From the NCBI RefSeq assembly GCF_008806375.1, contig NZ_WAAT01000050.1:1-64000 (forward strand): a stretch of DNA of 64,000 bases, written 5' to 3'. The position numbers and the translations under genes are program-made. Each line of letters starts with the position of its first letter. The first letter of the stretch is position 1. This stretch comes from Pseudotamlana haliotis (GTDB lineage: Bacteria; Bacteroidota; Bacteroidia; Flavobacteriales; Flavobacteriaceae). Shown here piece after piece: positions 26,759 through 34,555 of this stretch. The notes beneath the pieces were generated by a model that did not search any database, had not been told where the DNA came from, and was given only the letters and a program-made list of their open reading frames with translations.

Positions 26759-28191
26759 TGCTTTTCAATTCATTTACTTTTTTTGTGTTTTTTAGCATTG
26801 TGTTTTTATGTTATTGGTTCGCTTTAAAGGATAAAACAAAATCACAGAATATTTTTATTCTAGCATCAAGCTATATTTTTTACGGCTGGTGGGACTGGAG
26901 GTTTCTAGGGTTGATTGCACTTAGTACTTTAGTTGATTATTATTTAGGGAAGCTAATTAGTAAAGAATTAAATACTATTAGAAAAAAGATTCTACTGGCT
27001 ATTAGTATTATTTTTAATGTAGGATTGCTATGTTATTTTAAGTATTATAATTTTTTTATTGATAACTGGGTTGACGCCTGGCAGAGTATAGGGTTTGAGT
27101 CTAATATTTCATCATTAAATATTATTTTACCAGTTGGGATTTCTTTCTATACATTCCAAACAATGAGCTACACTATTGATGTTTATAGAAATAAAATCAA
27201 GCATTCAAATTCATTAATTAATTTCGCAGCGTTTGTAGCATTTTTTCCTCAGTTAGTTGCAGGACCCATAGAAAGGGCTTCACATTTATTGCCGCAATTT
27301 AGCATAAAAAGGGTCTTCAATTATGACCAAGCAGTCTCGGGATTTTATTTAATTGTTTGGGGGTTGTTTAAAAAAATAGTTATTGCTGATACCTGTGCTA
27401 CATATGTAAACACCATATTTGATAATTATGAAAACATGAATTCTCTAAGTCTTTTGCTCGGAGCTGTCTATTTCGCTTTTCAAATATATGGTGATTTTTC
27501 TGGTTATTCAGACATTGCGATTGGTATATCAAGACTTTTGGGATTTGATATTATGATGAACTTTAATAAGCCTTATTTCTCAAGAAATATTGCAGAATTT
27601 TGGAGGCGTTGGCATATATCATTATCCACTTGGTTTCGTGATTACGTGTATATACCGCTAGGAGGCAGTATAGGCACTCCTGTTGGTAAAGTTAGGAATG
27701 TTTTTATTATTTTTTTAATTAGTGGATTTTGGCATGGTGCTAACTGGACATTTGTTTTTTGGGGATTATTAAATGCAGTATATTTTTTGCCTTTATTATT
27801 ATTAAATAAAAATCGAAAATATTTAAATAATGTATCCATTTCTTTTAACCTTTCAGGGTTAATGAATATAATAAATATGTTTATAACATTTTTTTTAGTT
27901 GTAACTACTTGGGTGTTTTTTAGATCAAAAACCATTACCGAAGCATTTGCATATTTAAAACGTTTTATATCCGATTTGAATTTTACAAATCAATATTTAT
28001 CTATAGAACGTTATGCAATAGAAGCATTAATTTTAGTGTCCTTTTTTATATTAGTTGAATGGTTTTCTAGAAATTATGAACATCCTTTTCTAGGAAAGTA
28101 TAAAACAATATATTTAACATTTATTATTTTTTTAATCATTGTTTTAGGTGTTTATTCAGAACATTCAGATTTCATATATTTTCAATTCTAA
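26758..28191 (+). CDS. MBOAT family O-acyltransferase (AlgI-like)
   Basis: Polytopic membrane enzyme of 477 residues that would pass acyl (usually acetyl) groups across the inner membrane for O-acetylation of the glycan. There are many membrane helices from the N-terminus (FFVFFSIVFLCYWFAL) onward. Conserved MBOAT elements are PVGISFYTFQTMSYTIDVYR, PQLVAGPIERA, the FWRRWHISLSTWFRDYVYIP block and the catalytic His in SGFWHGANWTFVFWG (~324). Length and order match AlgI/DltB/PatA-type proteins. The SGNH-like partner gene starts directly after its stop, the usual arrangement for such pairs. Confidence 0.93.
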   Translation: MLFNSFTFFVFFSIVFLCYWFALKDKTKSQNIFILASSYIFYGWWDWRFLGLIALSTLVDYYLGKLISKELNTIRKKILLAISIIFNVGLLCYFKYYNFFIDNWVDAWQSIGFESNISSLNIILPVGISFYTFQTMSYTIDVYRNKIKHSNSLINFAAFVAFFPQLVAGPIERASHLLPQFSIKRVFNYDQAVSGFYLIVWGLFKKIVIADTCATYVNTIFDNYENMNSLSLLLGAVYFAFQIYGDFSGYSDIAIGISRLLGFDIMMNFNKPYFSRNIAEFWRRWHISLSTWFRDYVYIPLGGSIGTPVGKVRNVFIIFLISGFWHGANWTFVFWGLLNAVYFLPLLLLNKNRKYLNNVSISFNLSGLMNIINMFITFFLVVTTWVFFRSKTITEAFAYLKRFISDLNFTNQYLSIERYAIEALILVSFFILVEWFSRNYEHPFLGKYKTIYLTFIIFLIIVLGVYSEHSDFIYFQF

Positions 28192-29082
28192 ATGAAGAGA
28201 TTTCTAAGAAATAGTATTGTTTTAAGTGTTGGGATTATTACATTACTTTATGGGCTAGATTTTATATATACAAATGTTTATGAAAATTCTTTTCCAAGAA
28301 ATAAAACGCAACATATTCTAAATTTAGAAGAAGGCGAAAAGTTAGATTATGTTTTTTTAGGAAGTTCAAGAGTAGAAAATTCAATTGTTAGTAGAGAAAT
28401 TGAAAATATCACAGGAAAAAGAACGATAAATCTTGGAACCCAAGGAGCAAAATTAGATGATATCAATATTTTTTTAAGACTTTTAATAGAAAAGAATGTA
28501 AAAATAGAAAAGCTTTTTATACAAGTAGATTATATTTTTAACCATGAGTCAAGTTCAGATATTGTTCGTTCTCAGGCATTACCTTACATCAAAACTAATA
28601 GTGTTATTAAAGAATATTTGAAGCGAGTGGATTCTAATTATTTTAAAAACTATTACCTTCCTTTTTATAGATATGCAAAAAATGATTATAGATTAGGGTT
28701 TAGAGAGTTTATAGCGAGTCTCGTAAATAAAAAGTCTAAAATCGATTTTAATGACGGATTTGTACCATTATTTGGTGTAATAAATAAAAATGATTTTGGA
28801 GGTTCTGAGTTACCACAATCAATCTTGAAATCTAATAAAAGTTTAAAAGAGATAGATTCTCTATGCAAAATGAATAAAATAGATGTTATTTATTTTTGTG
28901 CACCATTTTGTTCCAGATTAAAGACTAATGATTATTTAATGAAATTAAAAGAAAAGCTTCCTAATTTTAAAGATTTTTCATCATCAATTCCAAGTGATTC
29001 TTTATTTCAGAATTGTAGTCATTTAAATAAAAATGGCGCTGAAGTTTTTTCAAAATTACTTATAGAAAGTCTCAGTTTATGA
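28192..29082 (+). CDS. SGNH-like partner of the MBOAT acyltransferase
   Basis: A 296-residue protein with one N-terminal membrane anchor (IVLSVGIITLLYGLDFIYT) and an extracytoplasmic SGNH-hydrolase-like domain. The nucleophile block is VFLGSSRVENSI (~54), NLGTQGAKLDD lies in the Gly/Asn region, and CSHLNKNGAEVF (~273) carries the catalytic His in an altered DxxH context (SHLN). Such proteins accept the acyl group from the MBOAT partner and place it on the polysaccharide (AlgJ/AlgX, PatB logic). It overlaps the next GT4 gene by four bases. Sequence similarity is weak, so the assignment leans on motifs and gene order. Confidence 0.72.
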   Translation: MKRFLRNSIVLSVGIITLLYGLDFIYTNVYENSFPRNKTQHILNLEEGEKLDYVFLGSSRVENSIVSREIENITGKRTINLGTQGAKLDDINIFLRLLIEKNVKIEKLFIQVDYIFNHESSSDIVRSQALPYIKTNSVIKEYLKRVDSNYFKNYYLPFYRYAKNDYRLGFREFIASLVNKKSKIDFNDGFVPLFGVINKNDFGGSELPQSILKSNKSLKEIDSLCKMNKIDVIYFCAPFCSRLKTNDYLMKLKEKLPNFKDFSSSIPSDSLFQNCSHLNKNGAEVFSKLLIESLSL

Positions 29083-30221
29083 AAATTGCATTCCTAACGC
29101 CCGAATATCCACACCCCAAAACAGGACATGCTGGGGGTATTGGTACCAGTATTTTGAATTTAGCAAAGGCATTGTCGCAGTTAAACCATGATGTTAGTGT
29201 TTTAGTTTACGGACAAGGTGAAGACGATCATTTTACTGAAAATAACATTGATTTTTATAAAATTAAGAATGTAAAAGTGAAAGGTTTATCACTTCTATTT
29301 ACTCAAAAAAAAGTAGAACGGTTGCTTAACTTCTTATATGATTCGGGAAAGATTGATATTGTTGAAGCACCTGATTGGACAGGGTTTACAGCTTTTGTTA
29401 AACCAAAATGTCCGTTGGTAATTCGAGAAAATGGCAGTGACACCTATTTTTGCCATTTAGATGATAGAACCGTAAAATTTAAAAATAAATTTCTTGAAAA
29501 GCGTGCTTTAAGAAATGCAAATGGTATTATTAGCGTGAGTGCTTTTACAGGTAATTTAACCAATGAGTTAATGGCCATAAACAGAACCTTTACTGTTATA
29601 CCAAACAGTATTGATGCCTCACAATTTGAGCCTAAGCAAAATGAACATAAAAAGTTAACCATACTCTATTTTGGAACGCTCATTCGTAAAAAAGGCCTGT
29701 TGGAGTTACCTCAAATATTTAATTTAGTTCATGAAAATAATAAGCAAGTTGAATTAATTCTAGTTGGAAAAGATAGTCCGGATATTAAAACGGATTCTAA
29801 ATCTACTTGGGAGTTGATGAAGCCAATGTTTAATAAATCAGCAATAAAGAAAGTAAGGTATTTGGGGGCGGTTCCTTATTCGAAAATTCAAGATTTAATT
29901 AATGAAACTACGGTTTGTGTGTTTCCTACCTTCGCAGAAGCTTTGCCGGTGTCGTGGTTGGAAGCCATGGCTATGGAAAAGGCAATTATTGCTTCAAACA
30001 TTGGTTGGGCTAAGGAAATGATTGATGATGGTGTTGATGGTTATTTAGTGCACCCCAAAAATCATGACATTTATGCACAACGCATATTGGAGTTACTAGA
30101 TAACCCTATAAAACAAAGGACATTTGGCATGGCCGCACGTCAAAAAGTAAAAAATAAATTTAGTCATGATATCGTTGCAAAACGTTCGGTTGAATTTTAC
30201 AATAAATTATTAAAGCCCTAA
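29079..30221 (+). CDS. Glycosyltransferase family 4
   Basis: GT-B enzyme of 380 residues. The N-terminus is IAFLTPEYPHPKTGHAGGIG (a glycogen synthase/GT4 glycine loop), followed by VEAPDWTGF. The donor domain has ILYFGTLIRKKGLLELPQIF, LILVGKDSPD and the EX7E motif EALPVSWLE, with GWAKEMIDDGVDGYLV. It overlaps its neighbours by four bases and one base. Donor and acceptor are unknown. Confidence 0.89.
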   Translation: MKIAFLTPEYPHPKTGHAGGIGTSILNLAKALSQLNHDVSVLVYGQGEDDHFTENNIDFYKIKNVKVKGLSLLFTQKKVERLLNFLYDSGKIDIVEAPDWTGFTAFVKPKCPLVIRENGSDTYFCHLDDRTVKFKNKFLEKRALRNANGIISVSAFTGNLTNELMAINRTFTVIPNSIDASQFEPKQNEHKKLTILYFGTLIRKKGLLELPQIFNLVHENNKQVELILVGKDSPDIKTDSKSTWELMKPMFNKSAIKKVRYLGAVPYSKIQDLINETTVCVFPTFAEALPVSWLEAMAMEKAIIASNIGWAKEMIDDGVDGYLVHPKNHDIYAQRILELLDNPIKQRTFGMAARQKVKNKFSHDIVAKRSVEFYNKLLKP

Positions 30222-31756
30222 TGGAATTAAAGGAATATTATACAAAGCAGGGAACCGTATTGTTATATACAGGAAACCCTAATTTCCAGTTGTTAGAAGT
30301 CTTAGCAAAAGGAGAAGGTGATATTTGGCATAGCAGTTTAGATCAAGGCTATAAAAATTCATTCCCAGAAATAATTTATCAAACGGTTGTTTTCTTTTGG
30401 TATGCTAACGATTTTGAAGGTTTAGACAAATCGGTGAGTTGGCGTATTAACCCACATGCTTTTGTAATACGAAAAGAGGTTTGGGAAACTTTAGAAGGTT
30501 TTGATACTGACTACGATAATATAAAAACAGCTGCTTTAGATTTTGGATTTAACGCATTACGCTATCAAGGTGTTGTGCCTTTATATGTCAAGGAGTTATT
30601 TCAAGCCCAAAGTGAAATTGTCTCTATTTCTTCCAAGGATGTTTATGCATTTTATATTAAAAATTTTAAAAAATCACAAGGTGTTTACATGTTGTGTCGC
30701 CGTATGTTTTTGAGGCCTTTTGAGGTTTTTGATTTTTTTAATGCTTTGCGCAATTTTAAGTTATCAAGTAAAACCAAGATTTTGCCGCCAAGGAGTTTAC
30801 TAGATATTCAAGGAGCTCCAAAAGTAAGTTATATTATTCCTACCATGTTACGTCAGGAGTATACAATGAACTTGCTGAATGATTTGGAGCATCAAACCTA
30901 CAAACCTTATGAGGTTATTGTAGTGGATGCTACACCGGAAGGATCAAGAAATGAGACCTTATATAATGCTGATAATTATTCGTTTAAAGTTGTTTTTAAG
31001 TGGCAGACTACAAAAGGTAGTTGTCGTGCAAGAAATGAAGCGATAAAATTGTGTTCTGGAGATTATATTATATTTGGTGATGATGACATCAGAATTCAAC
31101 CTGAGTTCATAGAAAACCATATTAAATTATTACAAACCTATAACGCCGAGGCATGTAACGGGTTAGATATAAGAGCAGATCATCAACGACAAACGTTAAT
31201 AGATTTAGATAGTAAATTAAAAAAGATAGAAGATTCTAGGTGGAAAGTAGGAGCATCACAATCATTTAGTAATGCAAATTCATGCGTGTCTAAACGGGTT
31301 GTTGATATTTTGGTTGGGAATGATATAAATTATGATGGAGGTTATGGTGAAGATAGCGATTTTGGATTATCAATTTCAAAATTAGGTGTTACTGTTATGC
31401 ATAATCCGTTTTCTGTTAATTTGCATTTAAAACCGCCTTTAGGAGGGTATCGATTTTGGGGAAAACAAGCAGGTATTAAAGGGAAAAAGCGAAAACAACA
31501 ACCTTGGGAATTAGATGTTCCTGTAAAAAAAATAGTGCCGGTACCAAGTCCTACAATAATGTACCAACTTTATAAGCATTTTGATACAAACCAGCGGCGC
31601 GAATATAAAATAAAGTACTTCGTCTTTTATTTTACAAAGGCAAAAGTGTTTGAGCTCCCTAAGCGTGTTATTCAATTTCCAATACGGGTTTTAAAGTTTA
31701 ATAAATCGGTGTTTTATGCCAAGCGGTTAATGGCGTTAGGGAAAAGAACGGAATAG
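30221..31756 (+). CDS. Two-part glycosyltransferase: partial GT-A domain plus GT2
   Basis: A 511-residue protein. Residues ~205-430 form a complete GT2 domain: VSYIIPTMLRQEYTMNL, VIVVDATPEGSRNE, TKGSCRARNEAIKLCSGDYI, the metal site FGDDDIRIQPEF and GYGEDSDFGLSISK for the catalytic ED. The first ~190 residues look like the acceptor half of a second GT-A domain (INPHAFVIRKEVWETLEGFD...) without the nucleotide-binding half. This suggests a degenerate or regulatory domain, or an old fusion. The C-terminal ~80 residues are basic. It starts on the base shared with the previous stop. Confidence 0.8.
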   Translation: MELKEYYTKQGTVLLYTGNPNFQLLEVLAKGEGDIWHSSLDQGYKNSFPEIIYQTVVFFWYANDFEGLDKSVSWRINPHAFVIRKEVWETLEGFDTDYDNIKTAALDFGFNALRYQGVVPLYVKELFQAQSEIVSISSKDVYAFYIKNFKKSQGVYMLCRRMFLRPFEVFDFFNALRNFKLSSKTKILPPRSLLDIQGAPKVSYIIPTMLRQEYTMNLLNDLEHQTYKPYEVIVVDATPEGSRNETLYNADNYSFKVVFKWQTTKGSCRARNEAIKLCSGDYIIFGDDDIRIQPEFIENHIKLLQTYNAEACNGLDIRADHQRQTLIDLDSKLKKIEDSRWKVGASQSFSNANSCVSKRVVDILVGNDINYDGGYGEDSDFGLSISKLGVTVMHNPFSVNLHLKPPLGGYRFWGKQAGIKGKKRKQQPWELDVPVKKIVPVPSPTIMYQLYKHFDTNQRREYKIKYFVFYFTKAKVFELPKRVIQFPIRVLKFNKSVFYAKRLMALGKRTE

Positions 31757-31779
31757 AAATAATTAAAAGAAAGGAATAT

Positions 31780-31787
31780 TACCTTTG
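31780..31787 (+). promoter_or_regulatory. Possible -7 element TACCTTTG
   Basis: A TAnnTTTG match in the 118-base gap before the GT2 gene at 31875, implying a leader of roughly 80 bases. No clear -33 element is seen, so support is weak. Confidence 0.35.
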
Positions 31788-31874
31788 TTAAAATAGATAG
31801 AATTAGGGCTTTACGGACTATTTGTACACTTGTAATTAAATAATAGGTCTTTAAATTAATAGCAACTCACAATA

Positions 31875-32870
31875 ATGAACTTCACCTTAATAGTTTGTAC
31901 ATACATGCGTCCAGAGCCTTTATTAAAGCTATTAAACTCTGTGAAGGCTCAAACCCTATATCCCAATGAAATATTAATTATTGACGGTTCTACAAATCAT
32001 GAAACGGAAATTATTTTTAATGAAAACCCATTCAAAAACCTAAAATATTTCAAAGTAGAAGAAAACCAAAGAGGGTTAACCAAACAACGAAATTTTGGAG
32101 TAAGTAAAGTGTCTGAGACTGTTGAGGTGGTTTGTTTTTTAGATGATGATGTAATTTTAGAATCTGATTATTTTGAACAATTGATGGTAACCTACGCCGA
32201 AAAACCAGAGGCCTTAGCCGTAGGTGGTTATATCACGAATGAGGTGGCATGGGGACGAACTGATGATCAAAATGATTCAAGTAAATTTTATTATGATGGC
32301 TGGATGCGCAATGAACCTTCTCGATTCAAAATGCGTAAAAAATTTGGATTATTACCAGATGTAGAGCCTGGTTTTATGCCTACATTTTCACACGGACGCT
32401 CTATTAGTTTTTTACCACCTTCGGAAAAAATATATCAGGTCGAACAGCTTATGGGAGGCGTTTCTTCATGCAAGAAAAGTGTTTTTAAAACTTTAAAATT
32501 TTCTACTTATTTTGAAGGTTATGGCCTGTATGAAGACGCCGATTTCTCCTTGCGAGTTGCCAAACAAGGCAAGCTTTACGTGAACACCGCAGCTAAATTG
32601 GAGCATTTTCATGATGCATCTGGACGCCCAAATAAATTTAAATATGGAAAAATGGTGATTCGGAACGGTTGGTATGTATGGCGGGTGAAGTATCCGAAAC
32701 CAAGTTTTAAAGCCGTAATGAAATGGCATGCCACCGCTTTTTTACTTACTTTAGTGCGTCTTACAAATGTGGTTAACACGAAAAATAAGCAAGAAGCTTT
32801 TAGAGAAAGCTTCGGGAGAATTGTAGGGTGGTTATCTTTAATTTTTAATGCGCCAAAGGTAGATAGTTAA
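31875..32870 (+). CDS. Glycosyltransferase family 2
   Basis: GT-A enzyme of 331 residues with FTLIVCTYMRPEPLLKLLNS, ILIIDGSTNHET, QRGLTKQRNFGVSKV and the metal site CFLDDDVILESDYF. GGVSSCKKSVF is the acceptor-side segment, and YEDADFSLRVAKQG carries the catalytic acid pair. The next gene follows directly. The preceding gap contains a possible promoter, so this may begin a small three-gene unit with the acetyltransferase and the last GT4. Confidence 0.88.
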   Translation: MNFTLIVCTYMRPEPLLKLLNSVKAQTLYPNEILIIDGSTNHETEIIFNENPFKNLKYFKVEENQRGLTKQRNFGVSKVSETVEVVCFLDDDVILESDYFEQLMVTYAEKPEALAVGGYITNEVAWGRTDDQNDSSKFYYDGWMRNEPSRFKMRKKFGLLPDVEPGFMPTFSHGRSISFLPPSEKIYQVEQLMGGVSSCKKSVFKTLKFSTYFEGYGLYEDADFSLRVAKQGKLYVNTAAKLEHFHDASGRPNKFKYGKMVIRNGWYVWRVKYPKPSFKAVMKWHATAFLLTLVRLTNVVNTKNKQEAFRESFGRIVGWLSLIFNAPKVDS

Positions 32871-33422
32871 ATGACTCGTTTTCTTTTAGATATAAAAAAA
32901 TATAAAAAGTATAGTGGAAGGAAGTCAGCTTTGCTTTTGATTTTAACGAACCAAGGGTTGTGGGCCCTTTTTGTTTATAGGCTTGGTAATGCCTGTTATC
33001 GAAGTAAGCTCCCCGTTTTTTTTAAAAGAGTTGCACTTCTTTTATTCGTGTTTTGGCAAAAGGGCATCGAAATCGTTACAGGAATTTCTTTGCCTTATTC
33101 TGCTCAAATTGGTGAAGGATTTTATATTGGCCACTTTGGTGGTGTTATCGTTAACCCTTCTGCCATAATTGGAAGGAATTGTAATATTTCTCAAGGCGTA
33201 ACCATTGGGGTGAGTGGTAGAGATGAAAAAAGAGGCGTACCTGTTATAGGTGACAATGTGTATATGGGAGCAAATGCTGTTATCGTAGGAAAAATTAAAA
33301 TAGGCAATAACTGCGTTATAGGTGCAAATTCATTAGTGAACATGAATATTGAAGATAATAAAACTGTTCTTGGTGTTCCGGCGCAGGTTATTAGCGATAA
33401 TACATCAAAAAATTATATTTAA
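32871..33422 (+). CDS. Hexapeptide-repeat acetyltransferase (CysE/WcaB-like)
   Basis: Left-handed beta-helix acetyltransferase of 183 residues. The hexapeptide ladder runs from about residue 75 (IGEGFYIGHFGGVIVNPSA, IIGRNCNISQGVTIG, VIGDNVYMGANAVIVG, IKIGNNCVIGANSLV) and ends with VLGVPAQVIS. HFGGVIVN and the GVSGRDEKRGVP loop resemble serine acetyltransferase and colanic-acid WcaB. Placed between glycosyltransferases, it more likely O-acetylates a sugar than serine, although automatic annotation would probably read serine acetyltransferase. The N-terminal ~65 residues are helical and basic. Confidence 0.82.
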   Translation: MTRFLLDIKKYKKYSGRKSALLLILTNQGLWALFVYRLGNACYRSKLPVFFKRVALLLFVFWQKGIEIVTGISLPYSAQIGEGFYIGHFGGVIVNPSAIIGRNCNISQGVTIGVSGRDEKRGVPVIGDNVYMGANAVIVGKIKIGNNCVIGANSLVNMNIEDNKTVLGVPAQVISDNTSKNYI

Positions 33423-34528
33423 TGAAGTTCTTTGTAGTTTCAGATGCGCCAACATTAAAAAAAGATGATCTCTATTGTGCTTATGCCCCTTATGTATTAG
33501 AAATGGGTATGTGGTTTAAGCATGTCACTGATATCACTGTGATGTCTCCTACAACACATAATGCACCTCTTTTGACTCGCACCTTTTCCAAGCAACCCAA
33601 AGTAGTTTCAGTACCCGCCTTAAATTTTACATCGTTTAAAAATAGTTTTATCAGTGTAATCAGAATACCATTTATTGCATTCACATTATTTAAAGTTTTC
33701 AGGAAATCAGACCACATTCACCTAAGATGCCCAGGAAACATCGGTTTGTTAGGCTGCTTGGTTCAAATACTATTTCCAAAGAAACCTAAAACGGCTAAAT
33801 ATGCAGGGAATTGGGATCTTAAGGCTAAGCAACCCATAAGTTATAAAATTCAAAAATGGATTTTAAGTAACACTTTTTTGACCAAAAATATTCAGGTTTT
33901 AGTTTACGGGGATTGGCCAAATCAATCTAAAAATATCAAATCCTTTTTTACTGCTACGTATAAGAATTCAGAAAGAAGAGATCCCATGGTTAGAGATTAT
34001 ACAGATGTATTAAAATTTGTGTTTGTAGGTACCTTAACTCCAGGGAAACAACCTTTGTTGGCCATTCAGTTGGTAGAAGCTTTACATAAACAAGGTAAGA
34101 AAGTAAGCTTAGATTTTTATGGTGATGGGGTTTTAAGAGAAAGCCTTGAAAGCTATATTTTAGACCATAATTTAGAGACTATCGTGACCCTCCATGGGAA
34201 CCAACCCCAAACGACGGTTAAAGAAGCCTTAAAAACAGCTCATTTTTCTATACTACCATCAAAGTCGGAAGGCTGGCCAAAAGCTATTGCAGAGGCCATG
34301 TTTTTTGGAACCATTCCTATCGCTACACCAGTATCTTGTGTACCCTATATGCTAGACCATGGGAACAGAGGCTTTTTGTTTACCAATGATTTCATAAAGG
34401 ATTTTACTAGTTTAACAACCTTATTGCAAAACCAAGATACTCTAAATAGAATGTCTGAAGCAGCCGCAGTATGGTCGCAACAGTATACTTTAGAGCGTTT
34501 TGAAACTGAAATCGCGAAGTTACTTTGA
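33422..34528 (+). CDS. Glycosyltransferase family 4
   Basis: GT-B enzyme of 368 residues. It begins FFVVSDAPTLKKDDLYCAYA and has HIHLRCPGNIGLLGCL. The donor domain carries FVFVGTLTPGKQPLLAIQL, LDFYGDGVLRESL and the EX7E motif EGWPKAIAE, followed by TPVSCVPYMLDHGNRGFLF. It shares one base with the acetyltransferase stop. It is the last polysaccharide gene before the repeat array and effector island; the biosynthetic locus resumes at 43662. Confidence 0.87.
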   Translation: MKFFVVSDAPTLKKDDLYCAYAPYVLEMGMWFKHVTDITVMSPTTHNAPLLTRTFSKQPKVVSVPALNFTSFKNSFISVIRIPFIAFTLFKVFRKSDHIHLRCPGNIGLLGCLVQILFPKKPKTAKYAGNWDLKAKQPISYKIQKWILSNTFLTKNIQVLVYGDWPNQSKNIKSFFTATYKNSERRDPMVRDYTDVLKFVFVGTLTPGKQPLLAIQLVEALHKQGKKVSLDFYGDGVLRESLESYILDHNLETIVTLHGNQPQTTVKEALKTAHFSILPSKSEGWPKAIAEAMFFGTIPIATPVSCVPYMLDHGNRGFLFTNDFIKDFTSLTTLLQNQDTLNRMSEAAAVWSQQYTLERFETEIAKLL

Positions 34529-34555
34529 TTTTGCTGTTTAAATGTTATTTACTTT

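Noticed and set aside
32871-33422. Serine acetyltransferase for cysteine synthesis
   Set aside because: The hexapeptide domain is CysE-like, but its place among glycosyltransferases with immediate overlaps favours sugar acetylation.
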